Below are positions 36,910 to 44,649 of a stretch of 64,000 nucleotides of DNA, piece after piece. Positions within the stretch are counted from its first letter, which is position 1. Each line of letters begins with the position of its first letter. Origin of the DNA: Gordonia sp. PDNC005 (GTDB lineage: Bacteria > Actinomycetota > Actinomycetes > Mycobacteriales > Mycobacteriaceae). The position numbers and the translations under genes are program-made. The notes under the pieces are model-generated. The model searched no databases. It was not told the origin of the DNA and saw nothing but the letters and a program-made list of their open reading frames with translations. The stretch lies in the NCBI RefSeq assembly GCF_016919385.1, contig NZ_CP070351.1, positions 434,001 to 498,000 of the forward strand, read 5' to 3'.

Positions 36910-37866
36910 CTATCCGGTCAGTGCGGAGAGTTTGACGCCGTGCTTCGCGAGCCAGGGCGCCGGGTCGATCTTGAAGTAGCCGCCGCCCTTGGGGATCCAG
37001 ACCTCGACGTGTACGTGAGGTCCGGTGGAGAATCCTTCGTTGCCGACTAGGGCTATGACGTCACCCGCGGTGACCTTCTCGCCCTTGGTCACCTTCACTC
37101 CGCTGGACGACATGTGGCCGTACATGGTGATGGTTCCGTCTGCGCCCTTGACCTGGACCCAGTTGCCGTAACCCGATGCCGGGCCGGCGTCGACGACAAC
37201 ACCGTCGGTGACCGCGTGGATCGGCGTGCCGAGCGGGGCCGCCATGTCTATGCCGCCGTGGAACGTACCCCAGCGAGGGGCGAACGCAGAGGTGAGGTGA
37301 TAGTCACCGAATGCGATCGGACTGACGAACATAGGCCGGCGCGCTGCATCGTCTGCGGCAGCCCTCGCGGCGGCGATCTGCTTGCCCTGGGTCAGCTGGT
37401 TCGAGAATTCGCTGAAGTCCGGAGCCGCATCCGACTCGGTGATGCCGGGGCCGAGGTCGTCGGACGAACGGGCGAGCTCCGGGGAGGCTTCCGCGGGCTC
37501 GGGAGCCGAAGCCACATGTGCCGCCTGGTCGACGCCGGAACCGACGATGGCCACGGCGCCTGCACCTGCGGCGATCGCCACGAGGGCGGTGCGGGCCTTG
37601 AGTGCCGACGACGGGGGACGCAGGCGATGACGGCCGCTCGGCTTCGACTCGGCCCGGGACTTGGCGAGCGCGGCCTCGGTCACGGGAGTAGAAAGATCGT
37701 CGTCGGTCACCGGGATCTCGGTGGTGCGGACGTTCGAGATCGCGGCGTCATCGGAGCGGAGACCGAGCCGGAGGGCACGAGACGGGACGGGGATGTCGCG
37801 TGTGACCGGGGCGTCGACAACGGCTGAGGCGTCCGCCTCGGGGTACATAACGTCCCGTGTCGTCAA
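36910..37866 (-). CDS. M23 family metallopeptidase, membrane anchored
   Basis: A 318-residue LytM-type protein (counterpart of M. tuberculosis Rv0950c). Residues 1-90 are cytoplasmic and charged, one helix spans about 93-111, and the C-terminal M23 domain has all zinc ligands: His203 and Asp207 in HGGIDMAAP and His286 in PHVHVEV, with His284 as catalytic partner. It should therefore be an active endopeptidase on peptidoglycan cross-bridges rather than a degenerate activator. The TTG at 37866 is preferred because GAGGTG lies eight bases before it; an ATG at 37848 is possible. It is divergent from sucC across 222 bases. Confidence 0.87.
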   Translation of the reverse strand: MTTRDVMYPEADASAVVDAPVTRDIPVPSRALRLGLRSDDAAISNVRTTEIPVTDDDLSTPVTEAALAKSRAESKPSGRHRLRPPSSALKARTALVAIAAGAGAVAIVGSGVDQAAHVASAPEPAEASPELARSSDDLGPGITESDAAPDFSEFSNQLTQGKQIAAARAAADDAARRPMFVSPIAFGDYHLTSAFAPRWGTFHGGIDMAAPLGTPIHAVTDGVVVDAGPASGYGNWVQVKGADGTITMYGHMSSSGVKVTKGEKVTAGDVIALVGNEGFSTGPHVHVEVWIPKGGGYFKIDPAPWLAKHGVKLSALTG

Positions 37867-38025
37867 GTGCTCGTCACCTCGTATCGCGTCCTGTGGAATG
37901 TAACCATCTCGTTATCAACCTCCACGACGGTAACCAAGTGTCCGCCCTAAGTCCACCTTCGGCCAGAACTCAGTGAGATGGGGCACAAGCTTGGGGCTGC
38001 TTGGGTCGTGGGAGCGTGACAGGAT

Positions 38026-38031
38026 TAGAGT
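38026..38031 (+). promoter_or_regulatory. Candidate -10 box for sucCD
   Basis: TAGAGT about 57 bases before the sucC ATG, within AGGATTAGAGTCC. It would give a leader with a GGTGAG ribosome-binding site. Confidence 0.35.
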
Positions 38032-38088
38032 CCGATATGGCCCGCGTTACACCGAGGCGGGCAAAACTTACTTCAGATGGTGAGCTGA

Positions 38089-39252
38089 ATGGATCTCTTC
38101 GAATACCAGGCGAAGGAACTGTTCGCCAAGCATGGGGTACCCACCACACCCGGTCGGGTGACCGATACTGCCGCCGATGCGCGGGCGATCGCCGAGGAAA
38201 TCGGCAAGCCCGTCATGATCAAGGCGCAGGTCAAGGTCGGCGGTCGTGGCAAGGCGGGAGGCGTCAAGTACGCCGCTACCCCTGATGACGCACAGACACA
38301 CGCCGAAAACATCTTGGGCCTCGATATCAAGGGCCATGTCGTAAAGAAGCTCCTCGTCGCTGAGGCCAGCGACATCGCTGAGGAGTACTACATCTCGTTC
38401 CTGCTCGACCGGTCCAACCGCACCTACCTGGCCATGTGCTCGGTTGAAGGCGGCATGGAGATCGAAGAAGTCGCAGCGACCAAGCCCGAGCGTCTCGCTC
38501 GCATCGCCGTCGACGCCGTCAAGGGTGTCGACCTGGCGTTCGCACGCGAGATCGCCGAAGCAGGCCACCTGCCCGCAGAGGTCCTCGACGCCGCAGCCGT
38601 GACCATCCAGAAGCTCTGGGAGGTCTTCGTCGCCGAAGACACCGTGCTCGTGGAGGTCAACCCGCTCGTCCGCACGCCGGATGATCAGATCCTCGCCCTC
38701 GACGGCAAGGTGACCCTGGACGAGAACGCAGACTTCCGTCAGCCCGGCCACGCCGAGTTCGCCGACGTCGACGCCACCGATCCCCTTGAGCTCAAGGCCA
38801 AGGAGAACGACCTTAACTACGTCAAGCTCGACGGCCAGGTCGGCATCATCGGCAACGGCGCGGGTCTGGTCATGTCGACCCTCGACGTCGTCGCCTACGC
38901 AGGCGAGAACCACGGCGGCGTGAAGCCGGCCAACTTCCTGGACATCGGCGGCGGCGCGTCGGCCGACGTCATGGCCGCGGGCCTCGACGTGATCCTCGGC
39001 GACGAGCAGGTCAAGAGCGTCTTCGTGAACGTCTTCGGCGGCATCACCGCGTGTGACGCGGTCGCCAACGGAATCGTCGGCGCACTCGCCAAGCTGGGCG
39101 ACAGTGCGAGCAAGCCGCTCGTCGTGCGCCTGGACGGCAACAAGGTCGAGGAGGGTCGCAAGATCCTGGCCGAGGCCAACCATCCGCTGGTGACCCTGGC
39201 GGAGACCATGGACGAAGGCGCCGACAAGGCCGCCGAACTGGCGAGCAAGTAG
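38089..39252 (+). CDS. sucC: Succinyl-CoA synthetase beta subunit
   Basis: A 387-residue ATP-grasp subunit that, with SucD, makes succinate, ATP and CoA from succinyl-CoA in the TCA cycle. The start [12 protein letters not shown], the ATP-grasp segment [16 protein letters not shown], the metal-site EVNPL and the C-terminal GGI block in [10 protein letters not shown] are all present. It lies 12 bases ahead of sucD. The ATG follows GGTGAG. Confidence 0.97.
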   Translation: MDLFEYQAKELFAKHGVPTTPGRVTDTAADARAIAEEIGKPVMIKAQVKVGGRGKAGGVKYAATPDDAQTHAENILGLDIKGHVVKKLLVAEASDIAEEYYISFLLDRSNRTYLAMCSVEGGMEIEEVAATKPERLARIAVDAVKGVDLAFAREIAEAGHLPAEVLDAAAVTIQKLWEVFVAEDTVLVEVNPLVRTPDDQILALDGKVTLDENADFRQPGHAEFADVDATDPLELKAKENDLNYVKLDGQVGIIGNGAGLVMSTLDVVAYAGENHGGVKPANFLDIGGGASADVMAAGLDVILGDEQVKSVFVNVFGGITACDAVANGIVGALAKLGDSASKPLVVRLDGNKVEEGRKILAEANHPLVTLAETMDEGADKAAELASK

Positions 39253-39264
39253 GAGTCGAAGAAC

Positions 39265-40167
39265 ATGTCGATCTACCTGAACAAGAACAACAAGGTCATC
39301 GTCCAGGGCATCACCGGCGGCGAAGGCACCAAGCACACCGCATTGATGCTCAAGGCGGGCACCAACGTCGTCGGCGGCGTCAACGCACGCAAGGCCGGCA
39401 CCACCGTGTCGCACGTGGACGCTGACGGCAACACCGTTGAGCTCCCGGTCTTCGCATCGGTCGCCGAGGCCATGGCGGCCACCGGCGCCGACACGTCGAT
39501 CGCATTCGTCCCCCCGGCCTTCTCGAAGGACGCCATCATCGAGGCCATCGACGCGGAGATCCCGCTGCTCGTGGTCATCACCGAGGGCATCCCCGTGCAG
39601 GACTCGGCGTACGCCTGGGCGTACAACGTCGAGAAGGGCGAGAAGACTCGCATCATCGGCCCGAACTGCCCCGGCATCATCACCCCCGGTGAGGCGCTTG
39701 TCGGCATCACGCCGAACAACATCACCGGCAAGGGCCCGATCGGCCTCGTCTCGAAGTCGGGCACCCTGACCTACCAGATGATGTACGAGCTCCGTGACCT
39801 CGGCTTCTCGACCGCCATCGGCATCGGCGGCGACCCGGTCATCGGCACGACCCACATCGACGCCATCGAGGCGTTCGAGCAGGACCCCGAGACCAAGCTG
39901 ATCGTCATGATCGGCGAGATCGGCGGCGACGCCGAAGAGCGTGCGGCCGACTACATCAAGGCCAACGTCACCAAGCCGGTCGTCGGCTACGTCGCGGGCT
40001 TCACCGCGCCGGAAGGCAAGACGATGGGTCACGCAGGTGCCATCGTGTCGGGCAGCTCCGGCACCGCGCAGGCCAAGAAGGAGGCCCTGGAGGCCGCAGG
40101 CGTCAAGGTCGGCAAGACCCCGAGCGAAACCGCTCGCCTCGCCCGCGAACTCTTCGAGGCGCTCTGA
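39265..40167 (+). CDS. sucD: Succinyl-CoA synthetase alpha subunit
   Basis: A 300-residue partner of SucC. The phosphorylated His is His256 in [11 protein letters not shown], and CoA-binding segments are [12 protein letters not shown] near the N-terminus and [12 protein letters not shown] at about 132-143. The ATG follows AGGAGTCGAAGAAC, a strong ribosome-binding site. A clean intrinsic-type hairpin follows, so sucCD is a closed two-gene operon. Confidence 0.97.
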   Translation: MSIYLNKNNKVIVQGITGGEGTKHTALMLKAGTNVVGGVNARKAGTTVSHVDADGNTVELPVFASVAEAMAATGADTSIAFVPPAFSKDAIIEAIDAEIPLLVVITEGIPVQDSAYAWAYNVEKGEKTRIIGPNCPGIITPGEALVGITPNNITGKGPIGLVSKSGTLTYQMMYELRDLGFSTAIGIGGDPVIGTTHIDAIEAFEQDPETKLIVMIGEIGGDAEERAADYIKANVTKPVVGYVAGFTAPEGKTMGHAGAIVSGSSGTAQAKKEALEAAGVKVGKTPSETARLARELFEAL

Positions 40168-40184
40168 CTCGCATAGCGACTCAT

Positions 40185-40230
40185 CACAGAACCCCGGTCC
40201 GGCACGAGAGCGCCGCACCGGGGTTCTGTG
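40185..40230 (+). terminator. Terminator after sucCD
   Basis: A perfect 14-bp stem (CACAGAACCCCGGT, 40185-40198, with ACCGGGGTTCTGTG, 40217-40230) and an 18-base loop that can itself pair. No long T run. Confidence 0.8.
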
Positions 40231-40249
40231 CATCTGACATGATTTACCG

Positions 40250-40774
40250 ATGATCTCGAAGCTCGTGTCCGAAACGGTCGGCAAGGCCGTATCCGTTCCG
40301 GGCAGCACTGTCCGGTTCGTGCTGTCGGAGGCGTTGACGTTCCTCACCGAGGAGATCGACGCGACGCAGATGCTGATGGACGCGATCGACCTCAACCGAA
40401 TCGTCGGAACGCTCGACCTCAACCCGATTGTCGAGAAACTCGACATCAACGCAGTCCTCGACACCGTCGACCTCAACCGCCTGATCGCCCGCCTGGACAT
40501 CAACGCAGTCCTGGACCAGGTGGACCTGCCGAAACTGCTGGAGCGGATCGACCTGAACGCGCTCCTGGCCGACCTCGACCTCGACGCAGTACTCGCCCGA
40601 GTCGACGCGAACGCATTCCTCGACGGCGTCGACATGTCGTCGGTGGTGCGCGGAGCGAGCACCACCGTGACCACCGAGATGATCTCCGACGTCCGGACGG
40701 GCAGTGAACGCGCCGACGACGTCGTCGAGGGCATCGTCAATCGCATGCTCGGACGGAAGCAGGGCAATGACTGA
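40250..40774 (+). CDS. Nonapeptide-repeat protein upstream of an RDD protein
   Basis: A 174-residue protein whose centre (residues 47-127) is nine uninterrupted 9-residue units of the form D-(L/I)-N-x-(I/V/L)-(V/L/I)-x-x-(L/V/I), with a looser unit on either side. Asp opens each unit and hydrophobic residues fall at positions 2, 5, 6 and 9, consistent with a repetitive amphipathic solenoid or a membrane-surface helix. Similar repeats sit at the N-terminus of some actinobacterial RDD proteins; here the RDD protein is the next gene and overlaps by eight bases, so the two probably act together. No catalytic motif is seen and the function is unknown. Confidence 0.8.
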   Translation: MISKLVSETVGKAVSVPGSTVRFVLSEALTFLTEEIDATQMLMDAIDLNRIVGTLDLNPIVEKLDINAVLDTVDLNRLIARLDINAVLDQVDLPKLLERIDLNALLADLDLDAVLARVDANAFLDGVDMSSVVRGASTTVTTEMISDVRTGSERADDVVEGIVNRMLGRKQGND

Positions 40775-41216
40775 CGCGGCTGCTCCTTCGGGGGAGACGA
40801 CGATTCGCGATGCGGGCATCGTGTCCCGGTCGATCGCGGCCGGTATCGACTTCGGTGTCGTGATCGGGTTGATGGGCATCGGGTACCTGTCGATGGCGAT
40901 CATCCTGTTCGCCGTCGACTTCCGCGAGTTCCGATTTCCCGAAGTGATGTGGATCTTCACCGCGACGGGGTTCTTCGTCACCGCGGTGCTGTATCTGTTC
41001 GTCTGCTGGGCAGTCACCGGTCGCACCGTCGGTTACGCGTTCCTCGGACTCAGGCTGGCCAACACGGCGGGCGACAACGTCCCTGTGGTGCGCATCCTTC
41101 CGCGCGCTGCGTTCTGCGTGGTGTTCCCGTTCGGACTGGCGTGGGTGGTGCTGTCGCCGAAACGGAAGTCGTTGCAGGACATCGTGCTCCGCACGCGAGT
41201 GATCTTCGCCGACTGA
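40767..41216 (+). CDS. RDD family membrane protein
   Basis: A 149-residue RDD-family protein with an N-terminal RSIAAGIDFGVV segment (the Arg and Asp that name the family), two long hydrophobic helices and a C-terminal SLQDIVLRTRV segment. RDD proteins are thought to transport or gate small molecules, some as Na+/H+ antiporters, but most are unassigned. Its ATG overlaps the stop of the repeat-protein gene (ATGACTGA), which implies coupled translation. Confidence 0.85.
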   Translation: MTDAAAPSGETTIRDAGIVSRSIAAGIDFGVVIGLMGIGYLSMAIILFAVDFREFRFPEVMWIFTATGFFVTAVLYLFVCWAVTGRTVGYAFLGLRLANTAGDNVPVVRILPRAAFCVVFPFGLAWVVLSPKRKSLQDIVLRTRVIFAD

Positions 41217-41325
41217 CCTTCGTTCCGTTCTCGACAAGGCTGCCGTGTATGTCGTTCGAACGAAATCGACAAGCCGAGGGGGTCTGACTGGTGAATACGG
41301 GACAATCGAGTGGTTCAATACACGC

Positions 41326-42045
41326 ATGACGCAGCCGCCGTACCCGGGTCAGCCGGGCAACGTCCCCAGCAACCCCAACATCCCGACGGGTGGCTTCGAC
41401 GCCACCACGAACATCGAGCAGCAGGGGCAGCAGTGGGGCGCCCAGCCCGCACCCCAGAGCCAGCCGTTCCCTGGCCAGCAAGTGCCCGGTCAGCCAGTGC
41501 CCGGGCAGTACGGCCAGCCCATGCCCGGCCAGTACGGACAGCCCGCCTTCGGGCCGCCCATCCCGGCTCGACCGTCGTTCCTGGCGATGCTTCCGTTGCC
41601 GTACAAGCTGACGCTCGGCTCCGCGGTCGCCGGTGTCATCACGTTCTTCATGGGCTTCCTCGCATGGCTGACGATCGACGACAGCATCGAGCGCGACGCA
41701 GACAAGTGGGCCTCTGACCTCAACGGTTCGGTCGACATCCCGGCGTTCTTCTCGCCGACCCTTCTGCTCAGCGTCGGCTGGTTCTTCGTCCTCCTCGGTG
41801 CGGTCGCGATCGCGACAGTCGCACTCATCGCGCCCAAGTGGCGTAAGTTCCTGCCATACCTCGCGTTCGGCGCCGTTGCCGGCTGGCTGGGCATCTTCGC
41901 GGCCTCGATGGGTTTGCCGCCGTTCATCGGACTCGGCGCCGGCGGCATCATCGCGCTCATCCTGGGGTTCGTGCAGGCGGCGCTGCTGGTGGCCGCGGTG
42001 ATCATCGAAGGTCTCGCCGAGGCGAAGAACCCGCCGCAGAACTGA
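41326..42045 (+). CDS. Membrane protein with Pro/Gln-rich N-terminus
   Basis: A 239-residue protein. About 80 residues of PGQP/GQYGQP low-complexity sequence precede four predicted helices. It shares its layout with the DUF5336 protein at 58422 and with M. tuberculosis Rv0954, but residue similarity is low and I only call it a possible distant relative. Some Rv0954-type proteins have been linked to cell-division complexes; nothing in the sequence shows that here. The ATG at 41326 precedes the repeats; 27 upstream codons are open but unlikely. A TetR gene starts three bases after its stop. Confidence 0.7.
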   Translation: MTQPPYPGQPGNVPSNPNIPTGGFDATTNIEQQGQQWGAQPAPQSQPFPGQQVPGQPVPGQYGQPMPGQYGQPAFGPPIPARPSFLAMLPLPYKLTLGSAVAGVITFFMGFLAWLTIDDSIERDADKWASDLNGSVDIPAFFSPTLLLSVGWFFVLLGAVAIATVALIAPKWRKFLPYLAFGAVAGWLGIFAASMGLPPFIGLGAGGIIALILGFVQAALLVAAVIIEGLAEAKNPPQN

Positions 42046-42048
42046 TAG

Positions 42049-42693
42049 ATGGCGGACGCTGAGCACCCCGTTCCCGGTACCGCAGTCGCGGCGCCGGGAA
42101 CAAAGCGCTCCCAAGCCAAGGCGGCCCGACGCGCGGAATTGATCGCGGCCGCCGCCCGGCAGATGGCCACCCGAGGTTTCTCCGGCGTGCGGCTGGAAGA
42201 CATCGGAGCCGAGGTCGGTGTCAGTGGTCCGGCCATGTACCGGCACTTCTCATCAAAGACCGACCTGCTCGACCAGATGCTCCTCGACATCAGCGAGCGG
42301 CTGCACGCAGGAGGCGACGACGTGGTCGCGGCGGGCGGAGAGCCCGGCGACGTGCTGCGGCGGCTCATCGACTTCCACATCGACATGCTCGTCACCAAGC
42401 CTGACCTGATTGTCGTGCAGGGACGCGACATGTCGTCGATGACTCCCGACGCCAACCACCGCGTCCGATCGTTGCAGCGACGCTACGTCGAGAAATGGGT
42501 CGACATCCTGCTGGCGGCTGCCGGGGAGCCACTGAGTCGCGAGCAGGCGCGAGTGCGTGTTCACGCAGGATTCGGACTGCTCAACTCCTCACCGCGGCTC
42601 CCGGCGTATCCGCCGGATCAGCTCGGACCGCTTCTGGCGGGCATGGCGCTCGCCGCGCTGTACGCGGATGCGCCTGCCGAGACGGTCGACTAG
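42049..42693 (+). CDS. TetR family transcriptional regulator
   Basis: A 214-residue regulator with an N-terminal HTH (RLEDIGAEVGVSGPAMYRHF, about residues 48-67) after a 25-residue basic/disordered extension. The ligand domain has a FHIDMLVTKPDLIVVQGRDM segment. This subgroup is often encoded with acyl-CoA carboxylase and dehydrogenase genes in actinomycetes, and M. tuberculosis has a TetR gene (Rv2506) beside its leucine cluster. It may therefore control the operon starting at 48425, although the GH5 and oxidoreductase genes lie between. It starts three bases after the preceding gene and is probably co-transcribed with it. Confidence 0.85.
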   Translation: MADAEHPVPGTAVAAPGTKRSQAKAARRAELIAAAARQMATRGFSGVRLEDIGAEVGVSGPAMYRHFSSKTDLLDQMLLDISERLHAGGDDVVAAGGEPGDVLRRLIDFHIDMLVTKPDLIVVQGRDMSSMTPDANHRVRSLQRRYVEKWVDILLAAAGEPLSREQARVRVHAGFGLLNSSPRLPAYPPDQLGPLLAGMALAALYADAPAETVD

Positions 42694-42754
42694 TCCACCA
42701 CGCATTTTCGTGCCAGTCTGAAACCCGTTCCTGTTCGATCGATCAACTTCGCGA

Positions 42755-42760
42755 TACGTT
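42755..42760 (+). promoter_or_regulatory. Candidate -10 box for the GH5 gene
   Basis: TACGTT six bases before the ATG at 42767; leaderless arrangement. Confidence 0.5.
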
Positions 42761-42766
42761 CAAGTG

Positions 42767-44254
42767 ATGGTCACCTCAACGCGCTCATGGGTTCGCAGCA
42801 TCGCGGCGACGGCGACGTCGATCGCGGCGCTCGTCACCGTGCTCGCGGTACCCGCAGCAGCCGAGTCGCCGTCGAGTGGCTGGACGATGCCCCGGCTGAC
42901 CGTTGCGCATCGAGACATCACCGACGTCACCGGCCGTACCGTGATCTTGCGTGGAGTGAACGCGAATCATCTCGTCGAGTACGCCCAGAACGGGCAGCCG
43001 TTGGACACCGTCGTACCGGAGTCCGACGTCGACTACGCCGACATGGCAGCCCTCGGATTCAACGTCGTCCGGCTCAACATCTCATGGTCGCGTCTCGAGC
43101 CGACCCGCGGCTCTTTCAACACCGCCTACGTCGATCGCATCCGGCAGTCCGTCGACCGGGCGAAGGCCCACGGGATCTACACGGTGCTCGACATGCACCA
43201 GGACGCCTGGGGGCCGACGATCGGAACGCCGCGCGGCGCGAAGTGCCCAGGCCCGCTCCAGCGCGGTGTCGGTTGGGACGGGGCACCCGCATGGGCGACG
43301 ATCACAGACGGCTGGACCACCTGCACCGTCGGCGGGCAGCGGGAGGCCGCGCCGGCTGTGGCCCGCGCGTTCCAGAACTTCTATGACGACCGCAACGGCA
43401 TTCAAGGTCGCCTCGTCTCCACCTGGGCGCGACTGGCAGGCGTCTTCAAGAACGAGCCCGCGGTCGCGGGTTACGACCTGTTGAACGAGCCGAACCCTGG
43501 CCTTCGCGAACCAATCGGCGCCGCCGACCAGATCGGCCGGTTCTATCAGCGCGCCATTCGTGCGATCCGCGTCGCCGAGCGCGGCGGGTTCCCGCATCTC
43601 GCGATCGTCGAGCCCAGCGCTCTGTGGTCCGCCTTCGGCACCGATGTGCTTCCGCCTGCGAAGTACCTCACGGACTCGCGTGTGGTCTTCTCACCGCACC
43701 TGTACAGCGGGTCGATCAACGTAAGCAACGACATCCCGTCCGTGGAACAGGGCTTCCAGATCGCGAAGAACGCGGCCGCCGTGTACAACGCGCCGCTGTG
43801 GACCGGCGAGTGGGGCTGGTGGAGTGACCCCAGCCGTCGTGCCTCGGACGTCGCGCGTTTCATGCGCTCAGCCGACGCTCACCGGATCGGCGGCGCCTGG
43901 TGGTCGTGGGCCCAGGCATGCGGCGACCCGCACGCGGTGAAAGGCGACGACACCCTCAACGACCAGCACCACCTCAACATCGTGAGCTGCCCGTCGGGCG
44001 ACATCGCAGGTCTCGACCGCTCCGTCGCAGCGGTCCTTCGACAGGCGTTCCCTCGGGCCGTTCCCGGACGACTCACCCGCACCGACAGGCGTGGATTCGC
44101 AGGTGTTGGAACCGGCCGAGTGGAGGCGTGGATCCCCGGCGCCGCGCGACCGGCAGCGAGAACTGCCGGCCTGTCCGACGTCGAGGTCGTTCAGGTTGAC
44201 GGAGGATGGCGGTTCATCGCCCGCTCAGCCGGGCGGTATTCGGCCTCGTTCTGA
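42767..44254 (+). CDS. Secreted glycoside hydrolase family 5 protein, endoglycoceramidase-like
   Basis: A 495-residue exported GH5 protein. A signal peptide covers about residues 1-33 (RSWVRS, hydrophobic core, AVPAAAES). The catalytic domain has GFNVVRLNISWSRLEP, DMHQDAWG, the acid/base Glu in YDLLNEPNP and the nucleophile Glu in LWTGEWGWW. The C-terminal 80 residues are a small beta domain, as in Rhodococcus endoglycoceramidases, which cleave glycosphingolipids. A steryl glucoside or the organism's own glycolipid is equally possible. I prefer the ATG because the TACGTT box is six bases away; a GTG one codon earlier is the alternative. Confidence 0.85.
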   Translation: MVTSTRSWVRSIAATATSIAALVTVLAVPAAAESPSSGWTMPRLTVAHRDITDVTGRTVILRGVNANHLVEYAQNGQPLDTVVPESDVDYADMAALGFNVVRLNISWSRLEPTRGSFNTAYVDRIRQSVDRAKAHGIYTVLDMHQDAWGPTIGTPRGAKCPGPLQRGVGWDGAPAWATITDGWTTCTVGGQREAAPAVARAFQNFYDDRNGIQGRLVSTWARLAGVFKNEPAVAGYDLLNEPNPGLREPIGAADQIGRFYQRAIRAIRVAERGGFPHLAIVEPSALWSAFGTDVLPPAKYLTDSRVVFSPHLYSGSINVSNDIPSVEQGFQIAKNAAAVYNAPLWTGEWGWWSDPSRRASDVARFMRSADAHRIGGAWWSWAQACGDPHAVKGDDTLNDQHHLNIVSCPSGDIAGLDRSVAAVLRQAFPRAVPGRLTRTDRRGFAGVGTGRVEAWIPGAARPAARTAGLSDVEVVQVDGGWRFIARSAGRYSASF

Positions 44255-44315
44255 GTCCGCCACGCGGACTTGAGCGACAACCGCTGCACTCCTCGACGTA
44301 GATCGACGCTTCAAC

Positions 44316-44349
44316 GACAAACGCGGCCTCCGTGAAGGCCGCGTTTGTC
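44316..44349. terminator. Hairpin T1 (GACAAACGCGGCCT stem)
   Basis: Perfect 14-bp arms, 6-base loop. It lies 61 bases after the GH5 stop and would end GH5 transcription. Nearly the same sequence recurs at 44554. Confidence 0.8.
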
Positions 44350-44553
44350 ATGGATGGTCGCGGCGCCGATTCCAGACCTCAGGAAGCAGACCATTGAGCG
44401 GAACCGGATGGCAGCCTTCCCGTAATAGCGCTTTTCAAGAGCGCTCCCGAAGGGAGCGAGCGTATGCGAAAGACGCTCGGACAGACACGCGGCCACTCGG
44501 TTGCGCTCGACGCTCGGCTTGCCGATGTCTGAACGGCTTGCCGCGACCCTCAC

Positions 44554-44589
44554 CGACAAACGCGGCCTTCCCAGAGGCCGCGTTTGTCG
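44554..44589. terminator. Hairpin T2 (CGACAAACGCGGCCT stem)
   Basis: Perfect 15-bp arms, 6-base loop. It lies 60 bases beyond the indolepyruvate oxidoreductase stop and would end its transcription from the opposite strand. The stem sequence matches T1; the loops differ. Confidence 0.8.
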
Positions 44590-44649
44590 ACGAAGCGTCG
44601 ATTTGTGTCGGCGAAAGCCGCGTCTGCCGTCGACGGCCGCGAACGGTGG

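Larger units (their letters stand above)
44255..44649. other. 395-base intergenic region with twin hairpins
   Basis: Between the convergent GH5 and indolepyruvate oxidoreductase genes. It holds two nearly identical 14-15-bp hairpins and, between them, a third hairpin (CGCTCCC-GAA-GGGAGCG, 44442-44458). An 82-codon minus-strand frame covers the middle but ends inside the first hairpin and has no recognisable product. No gene is called. Confidence 0.6.

Noticed and set aside
38068..40767. 899-codon minus-strand frame opposite sucCD
   Set aside because: Antisense shadow of sucC, sucD and the repeat-protein gene; composition is that of a reversed high-GC gene.
40250..40774. The nonapeptide repeats as pentapeptide repeats
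   Set aside because: The period is 9, not 5, and there is no A(D/N)LxX pattern.
44311..44559. 82-codon minus-strand frame between GH5 and the oxidoreductase
   Set aside because: It begins and ends inside the twin hairpins and has no family resemblance; most likely non-coding.
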